From Larimichthys crocea (lineage: Eukaryota > Chordata > Actinopteri > Sciaenidae), in NCBI RefSeq assembly GCF_000972845.2, contig NC_040032.1, forward strand, positions 18,842,636 to 18,906,635: a stretch of DNA of 64,000 bases, in the 5' to 3' direction. The notes beneath the pieces are model-generated. The model was not told the DNA's origin. It saw only the letters and a list, made by a program, of their open reading frames with translations, and made no database searches. How positions within the stretch are numbered: position 1 is the stretch's first letter; the number at the start of each line of letters is the position of its first letter. Of the stretch, positions 49,401-61,342 are shown piece by piece. The position numbers and the translations under genes are program-made.

Positions 49401-52400
49401 CTTGACATTTTTCCCCTGTGCTTTGCTCTTTTAATTCCTCTTGAGTCTTGTTTATTTCTTGAACAGCTAGTGAATGTTCCTGTTGAATTTTGACTGCCTG
49501 AGCACTTCAAACCAGGTCCTTTACGGAAAAAAAACCCAAAACAAAAAAACAGTAGTTTTCCAAAGCAATTTGAAATAAAACAGTAACTGGCAACAACCCT
49601 CAAACAACCACAAAGCAGTTCTGAATCATTGCTGCAATGTACACCGTGTCCAGGGAGCTTTACCAATAAATGGGTTTTGAAGAAATGCTTGAAAATGATT
49701 GATATTTGCAGATCTCGGCAAGTTCTGTATGAATAATAAGACCAAAGCCCTGCTAGTAGCAAACTTAAGGTTCAACAACAGAACAAACAACATCGGGTAC
49801 AGTTTTTAAGCCTAAAAGTTTGACCACCACTGAAATACAGGTCATTTAAGTGTTTGACTAAACAATCAGTGCTCAGGAAAATCCATATCAAATTCTAAGG
49901 ACAGACTGCTAGCAGGGCTGAAAGCTCATTTTCATATGATATTAGCTTTACTCTATGTGTGCTGGGAAGGGAGACAGCCAGACCTGAGACTCTGACCAGC
50001 AGCTGAACTCTTACCCCTGTGACCACCACTGACTGTTGCCCAGCCAGCTGCTGGGAATCCAGCAATTGACATCCTCTTTACAGTGCTGTAAATGCATTTA
50101 TAGTTCAAGTGAGGAAGGGATGAGATGGCTGCTAGATCAGGGCAGGAAAACTCATTTTGGCTGCTTTTTGTTGCCTGGGGGGGGGGGGTGCTTGTTGGAG
50201 GGCTGAGGTTTAAGGTGATTGTACCAAATCTAGACACAGAAGCAACACTTGTTGCACTGTTATTTTTTTATTTTTTTTTTTCTGCTTTTGCAGTAGCAGG
50301 CAAAATGACTGCCAAGGAGTACTGGAGAATGAAACCAAAGCAAAAGCTGTGGCTGTCTCTGGGAATTTTACCAGTGCAACAGGAGACAATGAACTCCTGC
50401 TCATTAAAAACCAGTGTGGTGGACACACAATGCATTCAACCAGTTTCATGTTAGCATAAGCATTCTTGTCAGATGGTGAGGAAACATTACAAAACCTTTC
50501 ACTGTCCTCAGGTCCAGTTATCTCCCGCTGGCCTTTGTTTTCATTTTTTTAATTTTTTTTTGTATTTGTATACAGTGAACCAAAATGGCCACACGAGCAG
50601 AGAAATCATGGCAGGATGCCATACACACTCCTACACACTCTCCTTCCCTTTCCCCAGGTCAATAACCTGTAAAGATTTAGTGTTTAGGGCCCATTATTTC
50701 CTGCTTTCAAGTCACACATTGTCAAAGGCAATGCTGAGTTTATTAAGGCTGGAGTCATGGGGCCTGAATGGGAAGCAGGGAATACAGTGATCACTTGGTA
50801 GTAAAACCGTGACAAAGAAGAAATAAAAAGGAGGAAAGAGTGTATACTGGAAGAGAAATACTGGAAGTAGAGGAACCTAGGAATGAAATACTGGACACAA
50901 GCTTTAAATTATTTCTAAATTTAGTCATAAAAGAAAGGTTTATGTTTTTCAAGTTAATATCTATCATGTCTGCATGTTCTTATGTCAGGGCATAAATGTT
51001 AGTTATAGATAAAGCGATTAAAAACACAACTACAACATTGCTGAACAATTGATGTAAGTCAGTTCAACTCAGGAAAGAGGCCGAGCTGAGCCAACAGAAA
51101 CAATTGGAGACATGGCTGAGAGTGCGGCGATAGGATATCCAAATGGCTAAACAACAGGAAATGCTTGAAATGTGCTTTTTTTTCTGTTGGGTTTTGTTTT
51201 TTTACTGCACTCAGGTGCATTGATTTACATACTTGTTTATTTTGTTTGATTCCAAAATCCTCTCTTCCACCCTGTTAAATCTTCCACATAAAACATAATA
51301 AGTGCTGACTTCAAACAGGCAAATCGGATCAATTAGGGAAATCTCACAACAAGAGCTATTTAGGGGAATAAACTTACCTCAAAATACCACATAACTTGTA
51401 GTCATCAAGCCTGCGCTATCTGCCAAATGACACCATACAGAGGTTACCACCTCTTTTCCATTAAGTCATCTGTTTTCCCCCAAATGGGGTGTCAGAGCGA
51501 GGATATTATTTGGTGAGCAAAGTCAAAAGAAAGACAAAAAAAAAAGAAAAAGATGAAGAAAATCCCCATGTTCAGATTCTGTCCACAGCACAGATGACTT
51601 TGAGATCCAATTAGTTATCATTTATGAGAGCATGAGCTCAGCTTTCTGACTGCCTTCATCAGCTGCTTTCATTTTGAGCTACAATAAAGTTAAAAAGACA
51701 TTGCTTACGGCATGTATACTGAATTATACATGAACACATAGAGCCCTAAATAAACACCAGACAAGGAGAAACACATTTTCACGCATTCTGTTAACTGTAA
51801 CGTTTCATAGTTTGAGAGCAAATCAGGTTGTCGACAGGCCTCTAAAAAATCTTACGTTCTCTACAAATCTACAGAGGTGATGACTATTATTAAAAGCATT
51901 TATTCAATGCAAAAGAATATCTATGCTAATAATTTTCCTCCCGGCCAAAGTGAAGTTGTTTGGATTTCAGGATTTGCCCTCTTCTTCTTGCAGCCCCGTC
52001 ACTTTGAGCACACTGCTCTGGATATAGATACAGCAGAACTGATACTGTAGGGGCGATGACAGCTCCTGGCAGGCGGCCAAAAGTCGGGAAGTGTGTGTAT
52101 ATGTGTGGTTGGAGTGGTGGTGGTGTGGAGGGGTACAATCAGCTGAGGCAGAAATAGGCCAAATGGTGAATGTGCGGTTCAAAGGGTTCGCCTGTCCTCC
52201 CTAGTTGCTCTCTGAGTAGGCTTTTTTTTTTTAGTCTCTTTGCCTGCTGTTACCTTGCTGAATTATTTTGGAAACTCTTGGCTGGATGTAAATTTTATTT
52301 AACATTCATTGATTTAACTTGACTTTTGTCCCTCCAGGTTGAATCATAATTAATGTTATGTGTTAATTATTGTGTGGTATTTCTAACATGTACACGTCTC

Positions 52401-53719
52401 TGGTTGTGAAATATATTAAATATATTACAATGTTTTTCTCTGCTGAACATATTTTTTCCCATTTAGGATTCATTCTCTTCATGCAATGTCACTCAATTCA
52501 CATTTTATATTCCGTGACATTTCAGTTTTTAGTTTAATGGAAACAGTTATGCCTGCATGAATTTGATACACTTGAATTATGAAAAGCCCTAAACACAATC
52601 CCTTTTTTTCATTACTTTGGCCCCAAAAATCTATTAAATATGCAGTTACATAACAGTTAAGATTCACTCAGTTTAGTTTTATCATCTAACCTTAGTGAAG
52701 ACAAAACCTGATCTGTGTTAAACTGTGCCACCGGCAGCAAACACAACCATGGTGGGACACAGTGTTTTTTGATGTTCAAGAAGCCAAATTATTCACTTCA
52801 ACCAAACGGATGAAAATGTCCCCAGTTTACATAGAATTTCAGAAGAAGAAGTCTGAAAGTGGGTGACAGTCTTGACAGAAACATCCGTATTGGTGCTGTT
52901 ATCATGCTGGGTGCACTCATTATGTCTTTGTTCTCTTTATGTCTTTCAGTTTAACCCACAGAGATGTGTTTGCATATTTAGATTACATCTCATAAAGCAA
53001 AGGCTCTTTCTTGAGAACTTCCACTGGGTACATTTACATGCAATTCGCTTTTAATCCAGTTAATCAAGCGAACTGGTTTTGGGTCACTGCATTCACACTG
53101 TAGAACTCAAAACAAACAGGGTAATGTCTGGGCTGACTATATTTATAGTGGTAATACTAAAGTTCCTTTTGTGTGATCATACGATGCATATTTGATGTGA
53201 TGCAACATGCAGTTGGGTAAAGTAGCTTCCAAAAAAGGACCTATAAGAAACCCTAATAAGTGAGCTGTTATCGGCTACTGCGACATGGAAACGTCTTAAA
53301 GCTTTTGATTTTAGATTTACTCTTGGGAACAACAAGATGTTCTGTTGACTAGCTTATTTAAAACCTTAAATTAAACCCAACTCCCAATAAGACTTGAAAT
53401 CTGTTGACTTGGTGACACCTGTGGTCACTTGTGGTAGCACCAAGAAGTGTTTTAATATCACAGGTTCCAGCGTTCTGTATAAAAATGATCACAATACCAA
53501 AGTATTACCATTGGATGAAGCAGACACTAGAATCAACATGAGAAGAGCAACTGGTGTATCTGTGTGCAGCCCTGCCAAACAAACAAACAAATGGCGTTGC
53601 TGAGAGGATTTATTGTGTCATGTTGTTTTAATAAGGACGTCATATTTGGCACATGTTGTTGAGAATGCTGTCATCAGTGTCATCTGAAATCATGGCTGAA
53701 TGTTGTGAGAGCAGAAATG

Positions 53720-53786
53720 TAACCCTGGCTTGACTCAAACTGGGGACCTCGCAGTTCATGGACTGCTAAGCTATGGGTGTGTCCCC
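53720..53786 (-). mobile_element. Degenerate tRNA-derived SINE head
   Basis: On the minus strand the sequence has an A-box-like TAGCTTAGCAG (53763-53773) and, about 30 nt on, GCGAGGTCCCCAGTTTGAGTC with a diverged B box (53732-53741). This is the layout of a tRNA-like SINE promoter. No flanking duplication or clear A-rich tail could be found, so the 3' boundary is unknown and the copy is old. It could also be a chance resemblance. Confidence 0.45.
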
Positions 53787-54217
53787 AGGAATTATAACTT
53801 TAAACAAAATATGGATGATAATCAGTATTCATCATGCATTTGAACACAGTTGATAGCTAATTATCAAATGGAATAGATACTGAGCTGTACACGTGGTGCA
53901 GTCTGGAAGACTGCACACAGTGTTTCTGAAACTGTCTGTAAGCCTGTCAACCAATACAGATGCTTTTATTATTATTATTACACAACATGCAATAGTGTGC
54001 AGCAACAAACTATTAAATATAAACATGGGAACTCAAAATATCAAATAAATAGGAATGGAGACAGAGGTAGACATGGGTCACAGATGTCTCTGGATGTGAG
54101 ACTGTGCATGGGATGTGTGTTGAGTTGACTTTAAAATGACAGTGTGTGGTCAGTAAGCACTGCCATTCAGTAATAGTTGCAAATCAATACATTGTGTAAC
54201 CCCTAACCCCTTCTACC

Positions 54218-54236
54218 AAAAAAAAAAAAAAAAAAA
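54218..54236. repeat. Poly(A) tract
   Basis: A run of about 19 A without a recognisable retroelement body. Confidence 0.9.
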
Positions 54237-54479
54237 TCCTCTGAGGGAGGGGACATCCAAAAAGCCTGTTTACTCTTTGTGCTTTTCCCTCTGACCAGCC
54301 ATATTAGTATTCCATGGTCACTTGCTTGTTTTCAACAGTTATAACACAATATCCATGCTTTGCTTTTATGTCGCACCTCCCAGTGGAATTAGTAGCATAA
54401 AAGCAATCCTTGTGTGTCCTGGCTACTTCCAGATGGCTTTGGGAGTGCTTTTATCTTCTCCCTCTGCCTCGCTCGCTCT

Positions 54480-54740
54480 GTCTCCTTTCACTTTCTCTTG
54501 CTTTCTTTCTTCCCCCCACATGAAAGTGCCGTCGGCAGATCTTTGCTTAGCCGGGTTCATTCTCTCTTCATCCGAAAATATAAAAGTTTCAAAGAGCATT
54601 TCATGAGGGAGCTCTTCCATAAATGGGATTCATAGCTTTCTAATCTGCGCTGCGAAATTGATCTAAAAAGTTTCCCAGAGCTATTGGCCAACTTACATAA
54701 TGCAATAAAAAGGTCGTGCCTGAGAGAATATTTACTTTTA
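54480..54740. promoter_or_regulatory. Candidate conserved non-coding block
   Basis: After a pyrimidine-rich stretch (54450-54515) the sequence is unique and balanced, with CCGTCGGCAGATC, TAGCCGGGTTCATT and CTGCGCTGCGAAATTGATC. CpG-bearing islands of this kind stand out from the AT-rich background. No coding domain in any frame. Prediction only. Confidence 0.2.
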
Positions 54741-56017
54741 TTACCATTTGTGTCACAAACATTCCCCCCCCACTCTGTTTTCCCAACTGGGACTGTAACT
54801 AAATCTTGATCCTTTGCAATAAATAAAAAAAAAGAAGCTGTAATGACATTTCATTCAAATCTATGAACACAATTTTAGTATGCTAAAGCAAGTTTGGAAC
54901 AAGCTGTCAAAAGAATTAGTAGAAGTCTTTAGTTTTATTTAAAAAATGTGAGTGTAAAGCAACATTAAAAAGCAAGATTTATATGAGTTATGCTGTCTGG
55001 ACTGGGCAAAAACCCCTGAATTATTCTTCATTCATCCCATCACATTCTGTCACATGGTGCAGTTAAAGTTATCTGAAATTTATTTGCCTGGCCGTTTATT
55101 TAACACAAGAATACCAGCGACAAACTAAGGCCTGGATCAGAAGGCCTGGGCATCACGAGCAGGCCAATAAACAGAAGAAGAACTGAACAGGACATGTGAA
55201 CGGAGATGTGTGTGACTGTCTACCCTCATGTAAAACCTGCCTAATTACACACACTGTCATTGCACAATGATAGAGCTGTCAAAATTGAATGGCTGACTTC
55301 CATTTCTGCCGATGTCAGTGCATACCATGGGCTCATTACAGAAGCTGCGACAAGTGGTAGTGAAAATCTAATAGCCGTCATGAATGTATGACACACTGTT
55401 ATATCATTAACAGAACAATGTTTTACTGTTGGGCATAATGCTGGAGAAATCTGAGGCATTTTTGAAACAGGAACAGTGGCTTCACTCTTTTTCCGTCACA
55501 TGCTGTCCGTCCCATGGAATAACACTCACTTGACTTTCAGGTGTGACTTCCCATCCGGCTCGTCAGTAGATGATGGTAACGGTACACAGGGAGGATTGTC
55601 AGAGGAGGCTCTGATTTGATGCGACAGTAAGTGTTTTGGCAGGCTGACAGCTACAGAGCTTCGGTTGCGCTCACAACAGACCGGACAGTTTACAAGACAC
55701 ACCAACGTCAGACAGACAGCACATTTCACGCTTGGATATATTAGCACACATGACAAAAGGCCTACGGCACTGAGATGGTCTTACAATACTTTATGTGAAG
55801 TAATCAATACAGAGAGAGGATGTGTAAGTTTTTATTTTATTTTAATATTATTAAATGTATTTTAATTTTCAACTTAGGCTAACTTAGAAGTTAAATCAGT
55901 TAAGTCTGGTAAAGTCTGCATCCCAAGTGGACTCTCTAAAAGGTCTGCAGAAGTCCTGATGTGGACTGGTTGATTTGTGGTTTTGGGAACATGTTTTTGG
56001 TACATTGCTTTTTTATC

Positions 56018-56088
56018 CAGCTAACTACCGTCATGCATTGCATGACAAGAAGAAACTCATCCATGTGACACACGATGGTAGCTAGTTG
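56018..56088. repeat. Imperfect inverted repeat enclosing a short palindrome
   Basis: CAGCTAACTACCGTC (56018-56032) pairs with GATGGTAGCTAGTTG (56074-56088) at 12 of 15 positions. The near-perfect palindrome GTCATGCATTGCATGAC (56030-56046) overlaps the left arm. It might be a miniature transposon relic, but no terminal duplication was found. Confidence 0.45.
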
Positions 56089-56473
56089 ACCATTGATCGT
56101 ACATTATTTGTTTACGATGCATTGTGGGATACTTTGATACTTCCGCTAATTATCATTGGATGTGGGTGCAGCAATGGTAGGCTGGGAATTAGCTCAACAA
56201 ACTAACTCTGTGTTGTCTGTGTTGATCAATGGTAAAGGTGTAACTGTGATATGTACAGTATGTCGCTCATACCACATATTCCTGACAACAGGTCTGATCA
56301 GGTTTATATGAAAACACCTGTGGGGTTGGAACGTGGTCTGGAATTTATAGTTTCATTTTCTTTTGTTGTTTTGCTCTTTTGCAAATCCATTCCATCCTCA
56401 TACCAGAAATTATTTGGATATTGAGTGCTTAGTTATGAGTGTGTCTAAAAAACACGGTCATGGTCATCACGTT

Positions 56474-56491
56474 AGAAATGTGCTGAATGTG
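56474..56491 (+). repeat. Left target-site duplication of the SINE
   Basis: AGAAATGTGCTGAATGTG, matching the right copy at 16 of 18 positions. It lies immediately before the tRNA-like head. Confidence 0.85.
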
Positions 56492-56697
56492 GGGTGCTGT
56501 TTAGCTCAGTTGGTAGAGCAGCCACACTATGTACAGAGGCTTAGTCCTTGCCGTGGCAGCCCAGGGTTCAAATCCGACCTGCGGCTCTTTCCCTTATGTC
56601 ATTCCCCATCTCTCTCTCCCCACATTTCCTGTCACTCTTCAGCTGTCTCTATATAAAAAAGCTCAAAAAAGGCAGAAAAAATATCTTTAAGAAAAAA
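56492..56697 (+). mobile_element. tRNA-derived SINE with target-site duplication
   Basis: A 206-bp short interspersed element. The head is tRNA-like, with A box TAGCTCAGTTGG at 56502-56513 and B box GGTTCAAATCC at 56565-56575, the internal RNA polymerase III promoter parts. It is followed by a tRNA-unrelated body containing CACATTTCCTGTCAC and an A-rich tail with TATAAAAAAG and AAGAAAAAAAG. An 18-nt imperfect direct repeat brackets it, proving retrotransposed insertion. The anticodon arm does not form a convincing functional tRNA (for example no clean 7-bp acceptor stem), so this is not a tRNA gene. The body resembles a SINE common in percomorph fishes, recalled without search. Confidence 0.9.
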
Positions 56698-56715
56698 AGA
56701 AATGCGCTGATTGTG
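56698..56715 (+). repeat. Right target-site duplication of the SINE
   Basis: AGAAATGCGCTGATTGTG, directly after the A-rich tail. The two mismatches against the left copy indicate some age since insertion. Confidence 0.85.
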
Positions 56716-56820
56716 TCATTACGGTCTATTAACACACAAACACTGCATGAGGAGCAGCTCAGTGTTATTCTGTGAGCTGTCCTGGATACATGTCGCACCA
56801 CTTGGTTTCTTGACTCTGTA

Positions 56821-56848
56821 TGTGCGTGTGTGCGTGTGTGTGTGTGCA

Positions 56849-56894
<46 letters not shown>
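56821..56894. repeat. TG microsatellite with CG interruptions
   Basis: About 74 nt of TG repeats with several TGCG or TGCA variants, about 100 bp right of the SINE. A CACGCACGC-type stretch follows near 56921-56955. Confidence 0.95.
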
Positions 56895-57160
56895 TGGCAG
56901 TTTTACAGTCAAGCTCAATACACGCACGCACGCCCGTGCACACACACTCGCACAAAGCAACACAAATCCATACTAGCCACAGGCTCCTCTCCAATCTATT
57001 TTCTGCTCAGCTGGTTTTAAATGAAGTTATTATGACTCATTAAAATGCCCACAAGCTTGTGGAAGTCGGCCAATTACGATTTAAATTTAGCCTCCTGCTC
57101 TCACAACCTTATCTCCCCCCTGTACTACCCACCTCTCATCACTGCAACTGCTTTTTTCCG

Positions 57161-57187
57161 TTTTTTTTTTTTTTTTTGCGGGGGGGC
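57161..57187. repeat. Poly(T) followed by poly(G)
   Basis: 17 T, then GCGGGGGGGCGG. Confidence 0.9.
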
Positions 57188-58345
57188 GGCACCCTTCTCT
57201 CTAACACATACACACACCACACGCACCTGTACATGCGTGAAGGCTTACTTTGAATTGACATGCAAGAAGTGAGATAAGATTGTGGAACTGAAATGACCCA
57301 CATTAAGATCTTTGCAAGTAATAATTACAGATCAAAGACTAAAAAACAAACCAGATAAAAATTTATATCAACACGTGCTGTCCAGATACACATAACAGCA
57401 CCTCCTCCAATTGTGGCAGACCACTAATTGCTATACAGAGCTGCACAACTGGACCTCGCCAGTACTGCACATACACACACACACACTTACATAACTGAAG
57501 TTTTCCTTGGTAAACTTTGGTTTGCTTTTTTAAAATACTCAAACCACACCAGACAGTATTTGCAAATACATGTTTTTGTTGTGCACTGTTCATTTTGCAA
57601 TGCATTAAAAGGCCAGCTGGGTTTGTCATATGCAGCACACACTGTATTAAACACCAGGTGTATGGGTGTTGTGTAGAGAGGTTACACTACTTCCACACAG
57701 AAAACCCCATTTTTTTTCTGTAGGCATTAGACATCGCTCTATACATGGGTTTCTATTTCTTACCCTGTGAGTGCCTTAAAACCAAGACCCATTGTGTCCA
57801 GATAAGTGCTATGGGGGACAACACAATCAGCTCTGCCCTTCTGTCATCTGGACGCCTTGAGACAGTCTGAAGGACCCTTTACCTAAAAAAAGACACTTCC
57901 AGAATACCTGGAGACTAGACCGAGCAATTCCACCTGATCCTTCTCTAGCCCCCTTGAGCAATGTTCACTATTCAGAGCCCCCCCCAAAAAACACACAAAC
58001 ACACACACGACCTAATTTAACATCACACTCTGAAGCAAACAAATGTGTGCAGCCTGTGCATCTTCTCCCTCCCTTCAAGTTAATGGTGTGCAGTCTATGC
58101 GTGTGTGTGTGTGTTTGTGTGTGGTTAACCGCATGTTTGTGTGCGAGTGTGTGTGTTTGATTCGTGTGTACACGTGTGTTTGTGTGCGTTCTACAGTATC
58201 ATTCGAATTTCCAGGAGAGCAAATTAATTGGCAGCCTTTTGCAATAATTGACTTTTACCACACACACACACCACACAAAACACATGCATCTAGCACACAC
58301 AATGAGCACTCACATCTCTCTCTCTTCCTCTCTCTCGCTCTCTCA

Positions 58346-58359
58346 GACACACACACACA

Positions 58360-58397
<38 letters not shown>
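58346..58397. repeat. AC microsatellite with a central GCGCGC
   Basis: About 52 nt of alternating purine-pyrimidine AC repeats interrupted by GCGCGC, a sequence type known to adopt Z-DNA readily. CT-rich sequence precedes it. Confidence 0.93.
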
Positions 58398-60999
58398 TGC
58401 TGCTCGCTGACAACAAAGCTGCTGGGAGGAGGGAGGGATGATGAAGCGAATCCAAAATTCAATCGACTGTGTTCTTGTTTTGAGCAGAAGGCACAAAGTG
58501 TACTGTACTGTGAGAGGCCATAAAACTCTCACTCTCCACCAAAAAAGAAAGAAAGAAAAAAAATAAAACAGCCTTTGGTAGACACACAGACGTTTCAGCA
58601 ATCACCCTCCATCAAAACACTTTGTCTCGCATACAAAAATAAGACTTGGCATCAGAGCGGAATACCAAATCAGGCCCATTAAGGGAGCACAGGGGCACTC
58701 GCTACTTAGCAACCAAAAGGATTTAAAGCTGCAATATCCCTGTAATAAAAGGAATAAGATCAAGTCCTCTTGTTTTTTCCTTCATGTCTGAAAATAGAGA
58801 GGGCTAAAAAGTCAACTTTGAGCTTCCCTGTCTAACTTTTTGATTGGCAGACTTTAGGAATAACCAGTACTACAGGAAAAAAAAGAATGTAGTAATTTGA
58901 TTACATACTAATCTGCTGGAGCTGCTTGTTTGACAAAAGCTGATTACTTGTGGAATTATTTCATTAGTGGTATTTGTGCTTCAGGGAGGATTCATCTTTT
59001 TCACATCTTGCAAATAAGAGCTTGCACGGATGATTCTAAATTGTGTTACTTGTAGAGATACTTCTGCTAAGTATATGATTAAAAGTACATTTGTTAGTGG
59101 TTCTTTGGGTTTTAACCATTGCAGCTAGTAGATTTGCTCATGACAAGTGCATAGCATTAACTCACATGTATTGATTTTGTATTGTATGCATGTAAAGTAC
59201 AGAAATTATTTGTACTTTCCCACATTTCATATCAATTTCATGTTTTGTATTCACGTAGTCCAAGGTAAAATGTATATAATTGCATATTGAAGATATTAGA
59301 CTGATAAGTTAATGTTAGGTAATATACCGTAAAAGCGAAAGCTCGCCATGATGCAACGTTAATAAAAATTCACTATAGCCAAATTGATTTACATACTTAT
59401 GTAAGTGTGAGTTGCTGATGTCACATTGTAGCATTAATAAAATGATTCCCTCATTCATCTTGTGACCACAGACAAACAGGATCCTTGTCAAGAAGAGTGT
59501 CAAACTCTACTAGTGTCACATGTACAATTTTTTTTTTTACAAATCAGCACATCAGAAAAAAAGGAAGAGGCCCTGTTCATCTTGCGTAAACTTTGTCTGG
59601 TGTTATCAGATGGTGGACAGAGTGTAAGTGACAAATATGAAAACAACTCCTAAAATATTTATCCTTGTTAAGCAAGGAAAGTGTGACAGGCAGCCACGGG
59701 GTTCATGGGAAGTGTGTTGTTCTAAACCAAAATGAGGTGGAAGATAACAAATGGATTTGTTTACAGCAGGACCAAGGATACTATATCAAATATTTCATGA
59801 GGCTAAAAAATCTGAAGCTGAATCCTGAGCTATTTTGAAAAGAACTAACAACATATTCAGAATTTAAGCTTAAAAACTGAGCTAAAAATTAAAATCACCA
59901 ACCATCCTGAGAATGGTGCTGGATAACGGGGTTCATCCTTTGGGGAGCCTGAATGTGCAAATTTCATACCAGTCTGCGCATGTCATTGTTATTTTGTGTA
60001 TAGAGAGCCAAAGGTAATTTTGGGGATAGATGCTATTGCACTATCTTGCGTAATTCGTCTTGTAGGCGGTTTCTTACCAATCTTTTTAGTTTCACCATCC
60101 AAGATAGATGAGTAGACAGAAGGATGAGCCATTTGCTAAAAAATGTTGCACATACTTTAACAACTGTAAATGCCATTCAGTATCAAAGTATGAATTGTGC
60201 AGCCCTTCCATGGCATGCTATGATACATATTATTAGACAGTGAGACATCCCTTGCCGGTAAGTGACAGCAGTGCAAGTTACAGTTAATATCTTCACAGCC
60301 TCTTCCAGGAAGGCAGCTACAGGTGTCAGGCAGAACCATGCCGAGCAAAATGACATTTAAGGCCATCTAGTCTGAGTGTGCTTCCAGACACAGAGCTGTC
60401 AACCTGGCCAGCCAGAGACTCCATCACCCAGAGGATCATCACTCACATACTGTTCAGCCCTGGCTATTTTTATGTTTTATTTCTTTAGAAACACAGAATT
60501 TCCAAGAAGCCCACGGCACAGGTACACTGAGCACACTGCCTAAGGAGCGCAGCTGCTGAGAGCAACACGTTTCCAATGAAGACACATTTGCTGAGGACAG
60601 AGGGGTCTAACGAGTCCCCCCCCCGCCCTCTCTTCCCCACACTGTCTGTGGTAGGGAAATAAAAATATCAGACCAGCAGCAACGGCTGATGCTACAGTAT
60701 TATAAGTCGACCCCTGCGTTGTGTCACCTCTCGCTCGTCTGTCCCTGACGTCGTGCCCTCCCATCTCCTAATACAACCCAGTTGAGATTTGTCCAGCTGC
60801 GCAATCCCAGTGGTGTTTGAAACAGTAAATCAACAGGCCAGGGGGAAGTATTACAAGAAGTGCAGGGAAGGGGGGGGGCTGGGGGCTTTAAGTTGCAGAG
60901 AAGGAGTAATGTTATGCTACTAAAGCATGAGCTACTGCTGTTTATCCGCTCTGTTTGTAACCCTGTGTTAATGCACCAAGGGAAACAGCAGTGATATAT

Positions 61000-61004
<5 letters not shown>

Positions 61005-61040
<36 letters not shown>
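61005..61040. repeat. (TG)18 microsatellite
   Basis: Perfect TG run followed by CGCACATGC. Confidence 0.95.
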
Positions 61041-61043
<3 letters not shown>

Positions 61044-61225
61044 ACATGCAGGACAGAACATCAGCTGTAGGAAAAAAAATGTACATGCAAACCGCTTAAC
61101 ACTTTGGACCATACTTTTATTTTTTTTTCTGAACTACTTCTTTTCCTACTACTTGCTTTTAATAGCACTCCCCCCTCCTCCGTCCTCCCTCCCTTGAGTC
61201 TCCTGTCTCTCTTCTCACTCATGCA

Positions 61226-61249
61226 TACACACACACACACACACACACA
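61226..61249. repeat. (AC)12 microsatellite
   Basis: Short AC run followed by GGCAGACACGC and more AC. Confidence 0.93.
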
Positions 61250-61327
61250 GGCAGACACGCACACACACATTTAGGAATTTGTGGCCTGGAAGGCAGTCAA
61301 GTTTCATTAATTTCTGGGTTTGGGTAC

Positions 61328-61342
61328 AGTACAGTGTGTTCC
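61328..61342 (+). promoter_or_regulatory. Glucocorticoid/progesterone/androgen response element-like palindrome
   Basis: AGTACAGTGTGTTCC matches the steroid receptor inverted repeat RGRACAnnnTGTYCY at 11 of 12 informative positions. ZBTB16 is a known glucocorticoid- and progesterone-induced gene, which makes an intronic element plausible. However, a couple of matches of this quality are expected by chance in 64 kb, so support is weak. Confidence 0.3.

Larger units (their letters stand above)
44300..53700. other. Intron stretch without recognised elements
   Basis: Unique-looking AT-rich sequence with G and C homopolymers near 46.1 and 46.45 kb. The stretch 44960-45060 (AGAGACAGACCTGCTGCTAG and following) has the look of an interspersed repeat, but I could not name a family. 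The 160-codon minus-strand frame at 47614-48096 shows no domain. Confidence 0.5.

Noticed and set aside
56492..56580. Possible tRNA gene
   Set aside because: A and B boxes are present, but a proper acceptor stem and anticodon arm are not; the A-rich tail and flanking direct repeats show a SINE.
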